Below, piece by piece: positions 1-10,248 of a stretch of DNA of 64,000 nt. The stretch is from Pseudonocardia broussonetiae (GTDB lineage: Bacteria; Actinomycetota; Actinomycetes; Mycobacteriales; Pseudonocardiaceae), in assembly GCF_013155125.1 (NCBI RefSeq), contig NZ_CP053564.1, forward strand, positions 1,309,501 through 1,373,500. Direction: 5' to 3'. Position numbers and translations under genes: made by a program. The notes under the pieces are model-generated. The model saw nothing but the letters and a program-made list of their open reading frames with translations. It made no database searches and had not been told where the DNA came from. The stretch's first letter is position 1, and every line of letters begins with the position of its first letter.

Positions 1-169
1 TCGGCAGGATCAGGTCGACGTGCGCCCCCGGCGCCCAGTCGGGCAGCCGCGCGCCGTCGGGGTGGCGCAGGGTCAGCACCACCACCCCGTCGGAGGCGAC
101 CTCCTTGGCCGCCACCCGCAGGGTGACCACGTCCTCCTGCACTGCGCTCACGCGCCGCACTGCGCCCAC
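1..169 (-). CDS. N-terminus of an oxygenase reductase (FNR type), partial
   Basis: The 56 visible codons read into a ferredoxin-reductase FAD-binding fold: a strand rich in Val/Leu (VVVLTLRHPDG), then LPDWAPGAHVDLILP. The PGAHVDL stretch is typical of the flavin domain of phthalate-dioxygenase-type reductases, which pass electrons from NAD(P)H to Rieske or P450 oxygenases. The gene runs off the left edge. I chose the GTG at 167-169 because a GGAGG lies six bases upstream; two further in-frame GTGs follow within seven codons. The IclR gene downstream on the same strand order may regulate it. Family is fairly sure; substrate is unknown. Confidence 0.7.
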   Translation of the reverse strand, partial: MGAVRRVSAVQEDVVTLRVAAKEVASDGVVVLTLRHPDGARLPDWAPGAHVDLILP

Positions 170-233
170 GTGCCACCTCCGTCGCTGAGAGCTCGAACGG
201 TGCCCGCCGGCCGGCCCTGCGAGGAGGGCTTTC

Positions 234-995
234 TCATTCAGCGAGCGGGGAGTTCCCGAGCGTGCGGGCGATGCCGCGGGCGGCGGCGCGCAGGACGGGG
301 ACGACGGCCCGGCCCCCGTCGTCGTTCGGGACGATCACCGAGAGCGCCGCGAGGACCTGCCGGTCGGGACCGGTCACGGGCACGGCGACGCCGAGCGCGT
401 CGGCGTGCAGGTGCCCGGGGCAGTAGGCGTAGCCGTGGCGGCGGACGTCGGCCAGCACGCGCCGCAGCCGCTCGGGCGTCGCGATGGTCTCCGGGGTGTA
501 GCGGCGCAGCGGCGCGGCGAGCACCGCCTCGCGCAGGTCGTGCGGCGCGTGCGCGAGCAGCACCAGCCCCGACGACGACGCGTGCAGCGGCAGCCGCCCC
601 GCGATCCGCGTGTAGTTGATGACCGACCCCGGCGCGCTGAGCCGTTCGACGAACAGCACCTCGACGCCGTCGAGGACGCCGAGCTGCGCGTGGTGGCCGA
701 CCACGCCGTGCAGGTCCTCCAGGAACGGCATCACCGCCTCGCGCAGCGACAGCGTCGGCGACGCCCGCATCGCGAGCTCCCACATCCGCACGCCGATCCG
801 CACCCGGCGGTCGGCGTCGCGGACCAGGAGGCCGTGCTCCACGAGCTCGGCCACGAGCCGCGACGCCGTGGCCCGGTGCAGGCCCGAGCGCGCGGCGATC
901 TCCCCGACCCGCAGCGCCCGCTCCCCCGGCCCGAACGCCTCGAAGATGCGCACGGCGCGGCCGAGCACGGACCCGCCGTCCCCGCCGTGGCGCAC
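234..995 (-). CDS. IclR-family transcriptional regulator
   Basis: The N-terminal winged helix starts at SVLGRAVRIFEAF, with recognition helix HRATASRLVAELVEHGLL. It is followed by the IclR effector-binding domain, which has the family landmarks RLPLHASSSG, the YCPGHLHADALGVAVPV strand pair and a C-terminal regulatory helix. Members repress or activate catabolic operons for aromatic or organic acids. The open frame continues upstream to a GTG at 1044-1046, but that codon lies inside a perfect hairpin. I therefore prefer the GTG at 993-995, just before the HTH; a GTG at about 966-968 is also possible. No clear Shine-Dalgarno sequence decides this. Likely target: the reductase/oxygenase genes to the left. 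Confidence 0.85.
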   Translation of the reverse strand: MRHGGDGGSVLGRAVRIFEAFGPGERALRVGEIAARSGLHRATASRLVAELVEHGLLVRDADRRVRIGVRMWELAMRASPTLSLREAVMPFLEDLHGVVGHHAQLGVLDGVEVLFVERLSAPGSVINYTRIAGRLPLHASSSGLVLLAHAPHDLREAVLAAPLRRYTPETIATPERLRRVLADVRRHGYAYCPGHLHADALGVAVPVTGPDRQVLAALSVIVPNDDGGRAVVPVLRAAARGIARTLGNSPLAE

Positions 996-1007
996 GGGGC
1001 CAGTGTG

Positions 1008-1053
1008 CCCGTGAGTGGATACGAGTGCTCCGGCACTCGTATCCACTCACGGG
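1008..1053. terminator. Perfect 21-bp-arm hairpin between hydrolase and IclR genes
   Basis: Arms 1008-1028 and 1033-1053 are perfect reverse complements and enclose a 4-base loop (TCCG). The hairpin starts five bases after the stop codon of the minus-strand hydrolase gene and lies before the IclR coding region. This fits a strong intrinsic terminator without a U-tract, common in actinomycetes. It could alternatively be an operator overlapping the IclR promoter. Seen directly; function inferred. Confidence 0.75.
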
Positions 1054-1057
1054 GGGG

Positions 1058-1954
1058 TCAGGCCAGGTGCTCCAGGAACCAGTCGCGGGCCGGGCCGCTG
1101 GAGACGTCGAAGCCGTCGACGTAGGCGTCGAAGTGCCCGCCGGGCAGGATGCTCAGCTTCTTCGGCTCGTTCGCCTTCCCGTACGCGGCGATCGCCAGCT
1201 CGGAGGGCGTGAGGTGGTCGCCGCGCGCGGGCAGCATGAGCAGCGGGGTCGGGCTGATGTAGGGGACGTAGGTGATCGGCTCGTACTCGGTGAACATCTC
1301 GACGCTGCGCAGCGTCACCTCGTTGCGCCACGACGGGGCGCGCAGCTTCGCGGTCTCGGTGAACCACGTGTACGAGTCGGCCGTCGGCAGCGCGGAGGGC
1401 GCCGTCGGGTCGGCGTCGACGACCGGCACCATCGCGGGCGGGTCGCCCTGGTAGCGGGCGAGGCGGTCGCTGTCGAACATCCCGCGGAAGCCGGCGATGA
1501 GGTCGGCGCGCACCAGCGCGCGCAGGTTGTCGTGCCCGCTCACGAGCGGGACCTGGCTGACGACGGCCTTCACCCGGCGGTCGATCGCCGCGACGACGAG
1601 CACGTGCCCGCCGGAGTAGCTGCTGCCCCAGATGCCGATGCGCGTGGCGTCGACCTCGGGCAGCGTGCTCGCGTAGGTGATCGCGTGGCGGTAGTCGCGG
1701 ACCTGGGCCCACGGGTCGATCTCCTGGCGCGGCTGGCCGTCGCTGGCCCCGAAGTTGCGGTTGTCGTACACCAGCGCGTTGAGCCCCGCGGCGGCGAAGA
1801 CCTCGGCGAACGAGTCGAGGTACATCTCCTTGACGGCGGAGAACCCGTGCGCCATGACCACCGTCGGGGCGGCGCCCGAGGCGCCCCGGGCCGGGTAGAA
1901 CCAGCCGCGCAGGGTCACGCCCTCGGCGTCGAACTCGACATCGCGACGATCCAC
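1058..1954 (-). CDS. Alpha/beta hydrolase, dienelactone-hydrolase/YcjY-like
   Basis: A 298-residue cytoplasmic alpha/beta hydrolase. It has the oxyanion motif VVMAHGFSAVKEMY, the nucleophile elbow GIWGSSYSGG, a late acid region around LPARGDHLTP and a C-terminal histidine in LPGGHFDAY. This layout (Ser, Asp, His) is that of YcjY/DLH-like serine hydrolases. The open frame reaches 2029, but the GTG at 1952-1954 has a good GGAGG eight bases upstream and starts directly at the first strand (DVEFDAEGVTLRGWFYP), so I use it. The AraC-type gene just upstream on the same strand is its probable regulator. Substrate unknown. Confidence 0.85.
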   Translation of the reverse strand: MDRRDVEFDAEGVTLRGWFYPARGASGAAPTVVMAHGFSAVKEMYLDSFAEVFAAAGLNALVYDNRNFGASDGQPRQEIDPWAQVRDYRHAITYASTLPEVDATRIGIWGSSYSGGHVLVVAAIDRRVKAVVSQVPLVSGHDNLRALVRADLIAGFRGMFDSDRLARYQGDPPAMVPVVDADPTAPSALPTADSYTWFTETAKLRAPSWRNEVTLRSVEMFTEYEPITYVPYISPTPLLMLPARGDHLTPSELAIAAYGKANEPKKLSILPGGHFDAYVDGFDVSSGPARDWFLEHLA

Positions 1955-2009
1955 GGTGCTACCTCCAGGGGTCGGGTCGGCCCGGACGGGGGCCGCTGTG
2001 ACCCCAGTC

Positions 2010-4079
<2,070 letters not shown>

Positions 4080-4225
4080 GTCGGAGCTCTTTCCCTGTGG
4101 GTCCGTCGGCCCCGTCCGGGGCCGGTGCCCAGGCAACGCCTGCGCGCCGCGCCGGACCAGGACCTGCGGAGAGGGGTACCCGCAGTGACCCCCTCCCCCG
4201 GCCGGCCGGCCCTACGCTGGGTCGC

Positions 4226-5089
4226 ATGGACGACAGGGAGGCCGCGCGGTCCGCCGTCCGCGAGTTCCTCACCTCGCGCCGCGGGCGGATCACCCCCGCC
4301 GACGCCGGCCTCCCCGCGCAGAGCACCCGACGCCGGGTGAAGGGCCTGCGCCGCGAGGAGGTCGCCCTCCTCGCGGGAATGAGCCCCGAGTACTACGTGC
4401 GGCTGGAGCGCGGGCAGGCCACCGGGCCGTCCGCCGGGGTCGTCGACGCCGTCGCCGCCGTGCTCCGCCTCGACGCCGACGAGCGCGCCCACCTCGGCCG
4501 CCTGCTCGCCGCGCTCACCCCCGAGGCCCGCCGCCGGAAGCCGGCCCCGGCCGCCGACCCGGTGACGCCCGGCGTCCGGGTGCTGCTCGACGCGCTGGAC
4601 CACCTGCCGGCGGTGGTGCTGAACGCGCGGCTCGACGTCGTGGCCGTCAACCGCCTGGGCCGCGTCCTCTACGCGCCGGTGTTCGACGTGCCCGGCCCGC
4701 CGAACGCCGCACGCCTGCTGTTCCTCGACGAGCCGCGCGCCCGGGAGCTGTTCCCGCACTACGACCGGATCGCCGCCGACACCGTCGCGATGCTGCGGAT
4801 CGAGGCCGGCCGACACCCGGACGACCCGCGGCTGCTCGAGCTGGTCGGGCAGCTGTCCACCCGCAGCGCCGGCTTCCGCACCCGCTGGGCGGCGAACGAC
4901 GTCCGCGCCCACCGCGGGGGCACGAAGACGTTCCGGCACCCGGTCGTCGGCGAGATCACGCTGCCCTACGAGAACCTCGCCGTCGACGCGGCCGACGGCC
5001 AGGTCCTCACCGTCTTCACCCCGCGGCCCGGGTCACCCGAGGCCGACGCGATGCGCCTGCTGGCCAGCTGGACCGCGAGCGCTCAGTAG
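4226..5089 (+). CDS. XRE regulator with MmyB-type ligand-binding domain
   Basis: A 287-residue protein: HTH at residues about 10-75, including TRRRVKGLRREEVALLAG and MSPEYYVRLERGQ, followed by the MmyB-like ligand domain (LDHLPAVVLNARLDVVAVN, then RTRWAANDVRAHRGGTKTF). These are one-component regulators common in actinomycetes and usually control a neighbouring oxidoreductase. The ATG at 4226 matches the family start; the frame is open from 4097. It is divergent from the aldo/keto reductase across 146 bases. Its stop overlaps the stop of the convergent tautomerase by seven bases. Confidence 0.9.
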   Translation: MDDREAARSAVREFLTSRRGRITPADAGLPAQSTRRRVKGLRREEVALLAGMSPEYYVRLERGQATGPSAGVVDAVAAVLRLDADERAHLGRLLAALTPEARRRKPAPAADPVTPGVRVLLDALDHLPAVVLNARLDVVAVNRLGRVLYAPVFDVPGPPNAARLLFLDEPRARELFPHYDRIAADTVAMLRIEAGRHPDDPRLLELVGQLSTRSAGFRTRWAANDVRAHRGGTKTFRHPVVGEITLPYENLAVDAADGQVLTVFTPRPGSPEADAMRLLASWTASAQ

Positions 5090-5472
5090 ACGGCGCCGGC
5101 GTCCTCGGTGATCTCGGGCAGCACCACGCCGTCCTCCATCACGTTCGCCCCCGGGATCTCCACGACGAACAGGGCCAGCGCCGCCTTGTCCTCGCCGGTG
5201 ATCGCGGTCCACGCGTCGGCGATGCCGTGCATCAGCCGGGCCCGGACCTCCACGGACCGCCCGGTGCGGATCAGCCCGACCATCCGCGGCGACGTGACGG
5301 GCTCGCCGGCCACGTAGATGCTCCCGCTCTCGACCTCGGTGAACGAGCAGTGCACGTACGCCGCCGGTGCCCCGGTGACCTCGGCGTGCACCCGCGTCAC
5401 CGCCGCGGCGACCTCGGCCCTGTGCGCGAGCGTCGCGCCGCCGCGGGGAACGGTGAACTGGTAGAAGGGCAC
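5083..5472 (-). CDS. Tautomerase-superfamily protein (cis-CaaD/MSAD-like)
   Basis: 129 residues beginning Met-Pro, so the mature N-terminus would expose the catalytic Pro-1 of the 4-oxalocrotonate tautomerase superfamily. The length, about twice a short tautomerase subunit, and the strands YVHCSFTEVESGSIYVAG and LALFVVEIPGANVMEDG fit the trimeric cis-3-chloroacrylic acid dehalogenase-like class. The GTG start at 5470-5472 has GGAGG nine bases upstream. It is divergent from the HxlR gene across two operator-like repeats. Exact reaction unknown. Confidence 0.8.
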   Translation of the reverse strand: MPFYQFTVPRGGATLAHRAEVAAAVTRVHAEVTGAPAAYVHCSFTEVESGSIYVAGEPVTSPRMVGLIRTGRSVEVRARLMHGIADAWTAITGEDKAALALFVVEIPGANVMEDGVVLPEITEDAGAVY

Positions 5473-5493
5473 GTCGGCCTCCGGGAGGTAGTG

Positions 5494-5566
5494 GGACTCG
5501 ATTCGAGTCCGACCGTAGAGGGTGAACTGCAGAGCCGCAAGCTGCTAGGACTCGAAAAGTGTCCTA
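5494..5566. promoter_or_regulatory. Paired HxlR-type operators in the tautomerase-hxlR divergent promoter
   Basis: Two 17-base sites share the left half GGACTCG. Site 1 at 5494-5510 is a perfect inverted repeat (GGACTCG-ATT-CGAGTCC). Site 2 at 5548-5564 reads GGACTCG-AAA-AGTGTCC and extends outward as TAGGAC...GTCCTA (5546-5566). Their starts are 54 bases apart, about five helical turns. HxlR-family proteins bind such dyads, so this is probably where the adjacent regulator acts on both genes. Confidence 0.7.
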
Positions 5567-5576
5567 TGGTGGTGGC

Positions 5577-6023
5577 GTGAAGCACGACGAGCTGCAGGAC
5601 GTCTACTGCTCCGTCGCCCGGACGTGGGCGGTCCTCGGCGAGCGCTGGACGATGATGATCCTGCGCGAGTGCTTCCGCGGGGAGCGGCGCTACGACCACT
5701 TCCGCTCCAAGCTCGGGCTGGGCAGCGGCGTGCTCAACGACCGCCTGCGGGTGCTCACCGAGCAGGGGATCCTCGAGCGGGTGGCCTACCAGGAGGGCCC
5801 GACCCGGCACGAGTACGTCCTCACCCCCAAGGGCGCGGACCTCTACCCGGTCCTGCTGTCGGTGATGGCGTGGGGCGACAAGTACGAGAACGACGTGCCG
5901 CCCGTCCGGCTCGTGCACCGCGGGTGCGGGCACCCCGCCGAGCCCCGCGTGACGTGCGCGCACTGCGCGGAGCCCCTGGGCTGGCGCGACATGAGCGCGG
6001 AGTTCGAGCCCGGGGCCTGGTAG
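5577..6023 (+). CDS. HxlR-family winged-helix regulator
   Basis: About 148 residues with the HxlR layout: an N-terminal Cys (DVYCSVARTWAVLGERW), the helix pair ILRECFRGERRYDHF, LGLGSGVLNDRLRVLTEQGILERV, and the wing TRHEYVLTPKGADLYPVL. A C-terminal extension has CGHP and CAHC cysteine pairs, suggesting zinc binding or redox sensing, seen in some longer members. The frame opens at a GTG (5559) inside operator site 2; the GTG at 5577 after GGTGG is the better start. It probably regulates the divergent tautomerase and itself. Confidence 0.85.
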   Translation: MKHDELQDVYCSVARTWAVLGERWTMMILRECFRGERRYDHFRSKLGLGSGVLNDRLRVLTEQGILERVAYQEGPTRHEYVLTPKGADLYPVLLSVMAWGDKYENDVPPVRLVHRGCGHPAEPRVTCAHCAEPLGWRDMSAEFEPGAW

Positions 6024-6158
6024 CCGCGTCGTCGGGCGCAGTGCACTCACCGACAACACCTCGGCTCCCCGTGCCAAGCCTGCGACCCCGTCCGACCGCC
6101 AGTCTCGGAGCACGGCCCGCCACCGGCGCCGCCGTCCCCGACCGCGGGAGGAGCCTCC

Positions 6159-6473
6159 GTGGCGTACGTGATCACCGAAGCCTGCATCGACGTCCAGGAC
6201 CGCGCCTGCATGGAGGAGTGCCCGGTCGACTGCATCTACCCGGGCGACCGGATGATGTACATCCACCCCGACGAGTGCGTCGACTGCGGCAAGTGCGTGC
6301 CGGCCTGCCCCAGCCAGGCGATCCACTCCGAGTACTCCGTGCCGCCCGCGCAGCAGGCCTTCGTCGACGCGAACGCGGTGTTCGTCCGGACGCACGGGCT
6401 GCGCGGCGGCGGCGAGGACGCCGACCCCGTCGGCGAGGACCACCCGCTGGTGGCCGAGCGGAGGCCGCGGTGA
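6159..6473 (+). CDS. fdxA: 7Fe ferredoxin (FdxA-like)
   Basis: 104 residues with the seven-iron ferredoxin pattern: CIDVQDRACMEECPVDCIYP near the N-terminus and CVDCGKCVPACP at residues about 40-51. These supply ligands for one [3Fe-4S] and one [4Fe-4S] cluster. The GTG start at 6159 follows GGGAGGAG. Its stop overlaps the start of the ferredoxin reductase gene (GTGA), so the two are translationally coupled and form an electron-transfer pair, probably for a P450 or Rieske enzyme. The tail after residue 75 is acidic and unlike the FdxA core. Confidence 0.9.
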   Translation: MAYVITEACIDVQDRACMEECPVDCIYPGDRMMYIHPDECVDCGKCVPACPSQAIHSEYSVPPAQQAFVDANAVFVRTHGLRGGGEDADPVGEDHPLVAERRPR

Positions 6474-7444
6474 GCGCCGGTCTCGAGGCCGACCTCCTCG
6501 TCGTCGGCGCCGGGCCGGCCGGGCTCTACGCCACCTACTACGCCGGGTTCCGCGGGCTGTCGGTCGTCGTCGTCGACGCGCTCGACCAGCTCGGCGGGCA
6601 GATGTCGGTGCTCTACCCGGAGAAGCCGGTGTTCGACGTCGCCGGGTTCCCCCGGGTGCGGGCCCAGGACCTGGTCGACCGGCTCGTCGAGCAGGCGGCG
6701 CTCGCCGCGCCGACCTACCTGCTCGGCCACGAGGCGAGCCTGCTCGAGCAGCTCCCCGACGGCGTCGTCGTCACCACCGACCGCGGCACCCGGATCCGCG
6801 CCGGCGCGCTGCTCATCACCGGCGGGATGGGCCGGTTCACCCCGCGCCCGCTGCCCGCCGGTGACGCCTTCGCCGGACGCGGCCTGCGCTACGCCGTCCC
6901 GCGGCCGTCCGAGCTGGCAGGGAAGGACGTGCTCGTCGTCGGCGGCGGCGACTCGGCCGTCGACTGGGCGCTGTGCCTGGAGCCGCTCGCCGCGTCGGTC
7001 ACCCTCGTGCACCGGCGCGAGGCCTTCCGGGCGCACGAGCGCAGCGTCGACGACCTGCGCGCGTCGTCGGTGCGGGTGCTGACCTCGTGCGAGGTGCTCG
7101 ACGTGCGGGGCGGCGACCGGGTCGCGGAGGTCGACGTCACCGGTCCCGACGGCGTCCGCACCCTCGCGGTGGACGAGGTCGTGGCCGCGCTCGGGTTCCG
7201 GGCCGACCTGACGGCCCTGTCCTCGTGGGGCGTCGAGCTCGACCGGCGGTACGTCAGGGTCGACCGCTCGATGCGGACGAACCTGCCGCGCGTGTTCGCC
7301 GCGGGCGACGTCACCGCCTTCGACGGCAAGGTGCGGCTGATCTCCGTCGGGTTCGGCGAGGCCGCGCTGGCGGTCAACAACCTCGTGCCCGTGGTGCGCC
7401 CGGACCTGCCGGTGACGCCCGGCCACTCCAGCGACGCGGCCTGA
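6470..7444 (+). CDS. Ferredoxin-NADP+ reductase, thioredoxin-reductase-like (FNR2)
   Basis: 324 residues with two dinucleotide folds: FAD site LLVVGAGPAGLYATYYAG at the N-terminus and NADPH site VLVVGGGDSAVDWAL near residue 155. The C-terminal FAD motif is VFAAGDVTAFDGKVRLISVGFGEAA. The CxxC of thioredoxin reductases is absent, as in YumC-type ferredoxin reductases. It starts at GTG 6470, overlapping the ferredoxin stop. It would reduce the ferredoxin encoded immediately upstream. Confidence 0.9.
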   Translation: MSAGLEADLLVVGAGPAGLYATYYAGFRGLSVVVVDALDQLGGQMSVLYPEKPVFDVAGFPRVRAQDLVDRLVEQAALAAPTYLLGHEASLLEQLPDGVVVTTDRGTRIRAGALLITGGMGRFTPRPLPAGDAFAGRGLRYAVPRPSELAGKDVLVVGGGDSAVDWALCLEPLAASVTLVHRREAFRAHERSVDDLRASSVRVLTSCEVLDVRGGDRVAEVDVTGPDGVRTLAVDEVVAALGFRADLTALSSWGVELDRRYVRVDRSMRTNLPRVFAAGDVTAFDGKVRLISVGFGEAALAVNNLVPVVRPDLPVTPGHSSDAA

Positions 7445-7446
7445 CG

Positions 7447-8385
7447 ATGCCCCTGCTGACGATCGACACCGCCGCCGTCGCCGAGCCCGACCGCCTCGAC
7501 TTCTGGCGCTCCACGGTGTGCGACCAGTTCGTCACGCTCGACGTGGCGCCCGCGTCCGGCGCCCCGGTCGCGGGACGGGTGACGGCCGGGTCCGTCGACG
7601 GCACCCACCTGCGCCGGATCGCGGCGGGTCCGCACCGGTTCGTCCGGACCCCGCGCCAGGTCCGCTCCGCCGACGAGGACTACCTCCAGGTCGCCCTCGC
7701 CCGCCGCGGCCGGACCGTGGTCTCCCAGGACGGCCGGGAGACCGTGATCGGGCCGGGCGACCTCGTCGTCTACGACAGCAGCCGCCCGTACGCCTTCGCC
7801 ACCGCCGACCGCTTCGAGTACTCGGTCTGCCTGCACCCCAAGAGCCGGCTGCCGCTCTCGCGCGCCGAGCTGTCCGCGGTCACCGCGACCCCGCTGGGCG
7901 GACGCGGCGTCGCGGCGCTGGTCCCGCCGCTGCTGTCGGCGCTCGACGGCGTCGTCGGCGAGGACGTCCCCGAGGAGAGCCGGCGGGCGCTGTCCCGCAC
8001 GGTCGGCGACCTGCTCGTGGCGCTGGTCCGCGGGCAGGTGCCCGCCGCGTCGACGGACAACCTCCACCTCGTGCGGGCCCGCGCGCACCTCCGCCGCCAC
8101 CTCGGCGATCCCGACCTCGGGCCCGCCCAGGTCGCGGCGGCCTGCGCGATCTCGGTCCGCTACCTGCACCGGCTGTTCGCCGCCGAGGGCGCGTCCGTGG
8201 CCGAGGAGATCCGCGACGCCCGCCTGCAGGGCGCCTGGGAGGACCTGCGACGGCCCGACCTCGCGCACCGCGGGATCGGGGTGGTCGCGGCCCGCTGGGG
8301 GATGCCGGACCCGGCCGCGTTCAGCCGGGCGTTCCGGGTCCGCTTCGGCCGCTCCCCCCGTGACCACCGCGCCGCCTGGACGTGA
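7447..8385 (+). CDS. AraC-family regulator
   Basis: 312 residues: an AraC-binding-like cupin domain (residues about 20-170, DFWRSTVCDQFV, IGPGDLVVYDSSRPYAF) and a C-terminal AraC HTH pair (ISVRYLHRLFAAEG; RWGMPDPAAFSRAFRVRFGRSPRDHR). This is the FeaR/XylS-like class. The ATG lies two bases after the reductase stop, so it is co-transcribed with the ferredoxin pair and probably regulates an oxygenase pathway that uses it. Confidence 0.87.
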   Translation: MPLLTIDTAAVAEPDRLDFWRSTVCDQFVTLDVAPASGAPVAGRVTAGSVDGTHLRRIAAGPHRFVRTPRQVRSADEDYLQVALARRGRTVVSQDGRETVIGPGDLVVYDSSRPYAFATADRFEYSVCLHPKSRLPLSRAELSAVTATPLGGRGVAALVPPLLSALDGVVGEDVPEESRRALSRTVGDLLVALVRGQVPAASTDNLHLVRARAHLRRHLGDPDLGPAQVAAACAISVRYLHRLFAAEGASVAEEIRDARLQGAWEDLRRPDLAHRGIGVVAARWGMPDPAAFSRAFRVRFGRSPRDHRAAWT

Positions 8386-8392
8386 CGGCGGG

Positions 8393-9337
8393 CTACCGCG
8401 CAAGCCGGTCGGTGGCGCCGTCGACGCACCCCAGCTCGTCGACGTCCCACCCGGCGAGCTCGGCGCCCGCGCGGTAGGCGCTCTCGTAGAAGTCCAGCAC
8501 CGCGGCGCGCGGGTCGGGCTCCGCGAGCGCGGCGGCCTGGGTGAGGACCGCGAGGTGCGAGCCCCGCTGCTCCACCCACCGCGCCGCGGCCGGGGTGAGG
8601 CCGCGCTCGGCGAGCCCGGGCGGCTCGGGCGCGGTGTAGGAGTAGAACGCGGGCTCGGGCGTGTTCTCGTCGCCGAACCAGAACCCGAAGCTGATCACCT
8701 CGCGCGAGTAGGCCTCGCGCGTCACCGGGTCGGTGCCCGGGTCGTGGTCGACGACGCGGTCGGAGAACCGCGTGTGCGCGATGTCCATCGTGTGCCAGAA
8801 GTGGTGCACCGGGCTCGCCTTGCCGGAGAACCGCCCGGCGAACTCCTCGAGCAGCAGGTTCACCTGCCCGAGCACGCGCCAGTAGGCCGTGACCGCGACC
8901 GGGTCGTAGGCGGTGTGCTCGTGGTCGTCGGCGAACGGGCGGGCGCTGTCGGGCAGGTCGAACGGGTACGGCGAGGCGATGGTCGCGTCGATCCCCAGCG
9001 CGGCCAGGCCGGCCCCGAGCCCCTGGTGGAACCCGGCCACCGACCGGCCGGGCAGGTCCATCGACCAGCGCGTGCCGTCGTCGCGGTTGAGGTCGAGGCG
9101 GTGGTCGAGCAGGTCGAGGTCGACGCTGAACACGCTCGTGCCGTCGACGGTCATCGGACGGGTGGTGAGGCCGCGACCGGTCAGGTGCAGCGGGACGTTC
9201 CACCAGTGGTTGCGCCGCGGGCTGGCCGCGAGGCGCAGCTTCCCGACCACCTGCAGGAAGCGGTGCAGCGTCTCCTTGGTCGGGCGCCAGGTGGCGTAGT
9301 CCGGTGCGGGGATGAGGGTCGGCGACATGCCGACCAT
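8393..9337 (-). CDS. DUF5996-family protein
   Basis: About 314 residues matching the DUF5996 family in memory: WRPTKETLHRFLQVVGKLRL, then RRNHWWNVPLHLTGRGL, and a conserved HHFWHTMDIAHTRFSDR region with several His/Trp. No catalytic role is established to my knowledge. The start is ATG at 9335-9337 or the second Met three codons on. It is convergent with the AraC gene, with an eight-base gap, and has no visible operon partner. Confidence 0.75.
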   Translation of the reverse strand: MVGMSPTLIPAPDYATWRPTKETLHRFLQVVGKLRLAASPRRNHWWNVPLHLTGRGLTTRPMTVDGTSVFSVDLDLLDHRLDLNRDDGTRWSMDLPGRSVAGFHQGLGAGLAALGIDATIASPYPFDLPDSARPFADDHEHTAYDPVAVTAYWRVLGQVNLLLEEFAGRFSGKASPVHHFWHTMDIAHTRFSDRVVDHDPGTDPVTREAYSREVISFGFWFGDENTPEPAFYSYTAPEPPGLAERGLTPAAARWVEQRGSHLAVLTQAAALAEPDPRAAVLDFYESAYRAGAELAGWDVDELGCVDGATDRLAR

Positions 9338-9374
9338 CCTGCCCGGCCGCGCGTCAGGCCCCCGGCGCCGGCCG

Positions 9375-9834
9375 GACGACGTCGAGCACCCGGTACGTCA
9401 CGGCCGGGACGGCCTGCTCGCCACCGGCGACGTCGACGAGCGCTCGACGATCGTCACCGGCCACCTGGCCCGCCTGGAGGACCAGCCGGCCGCGACGGGC
9501 CGGGGGCCTCTACGACAACGCCCTGTTCACCGACGGCCACGGCCGGGTGACGGTCTTCTCCCCCACCGACCGCACGGTCAGCGCCGGGCGGGCCGGCCCG
9601 ATCGACCTGCCCGCCCGCGAGCTCGCCCTCACCGTCCACCGCGGCGAGCACGACGACATCGACCTGACCTACGGCGCGCTCGGCGCCCACCTCGCCGAGC
9701 ACGCGCTCGTCGTCGATGGGCCGGTGCACGAGACCTACCTGGTCGGTCCGCGCGACACGGCGTCCCACGACACCGACAACCGCGCCGCGTGGCGCACCGA
9801 GATCGGCTGGCCGGTGTTCACGACGGCGACCTGA
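9375..9834 (+). pseudogene. MerR/GyrI-like regulator remnant
   Basis: The 3' half (about 9511-9834) reads in one frame as the end of a GyrI-like effector domain attached to MerR proteins: LTVHRGEHDDIDLTYGALG, HETYLVGPRDTA and AWRTEIGWPVF. The stretch before about 9508 reads in another frame as a MerR dimerisation helix (TIVTGHLARLEDQPAAT). There is no N-terminal HTH and no start codon in context. A deletion plus frameshift near 9508 explains this best. Gene identity is inferred from the C-terminal domain. Confidence 0.6.
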
Positions 9835-9913
9835 TCCGGTGGGGCCGGTGGGGGCCGACGCTGCTGCAGATCGGGAGCCGTTCCTGAGTCTCGCCCGGTC
9901 GCGGGCAGTCCCA

Positions 9914-10158
9914 CCGGCCGGCCCGCCCGCCCGCCCGCCCGCCCGACCGCCCACCGGCCGCCACCGGCCCGCCCGCCCGCCCGCCAAGATCGTCGAGATC
10001 GTGACGTCAGGGTCGTCGGGAGGGTCGTGAGGGTGCGGTTCCGGTGATCACGAGCCGGTGATCGTCGGAAGTGTGACCTGATGGCCCCTCCCGCGACCGT
10101 GGCGTCGCACTCCCGACGATCACCCGGGCGGGCGCATCGGCGGGGGATGCCGGTGATC
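9914..10158. repeat. CCCG microsatellite and CCGGTGATC repeats in a 414-bp gene-free stretch
   Basis: The gap between the MerR remnant and the TetR gene holds two repeat types. A C/G tract of repeated CCCG units, interrupted once, spans 9914-9985. The nonamer CCGGTGATC occurs at 10041, 10055 and 10150. No coding sequence with plausible codon structure was seen. The tract may be slippage-prone; no function is assigned. Confidence 0.6.
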
Positions 10159-10208
10159 CGGACGTGCAGCGGTGACGCGTGGCCGGACGCTTGACCCGTC
10201 ACGCCACA

Positions 10209-10237
10209 ACATCTGTTGTTCTCTGCACAACAGGTGT
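10209..10237. promoter_or_regulatory. TetR-type operator upstream of the tetR gene
   Basis: An 11-base inverted repeat with one mismatch, ACATCTGTTGT and ACAACAGGTGT, is separated by seven bases and ends 11 bases before the GTG start of the TetR gene. It is the only AT-richer patch in the region. Position and symmetry suggest an autoregulatory operator over the promoter. Confidence 0.6.
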
Positions 10238-10248
10238 AGTTTGACCGC

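Noticed and set aside
9914-9985. CCCG tract considered as a CRISPR or other regular array
   Set aside because: Units are four bases with no spacers; it is a simple microsatellite.
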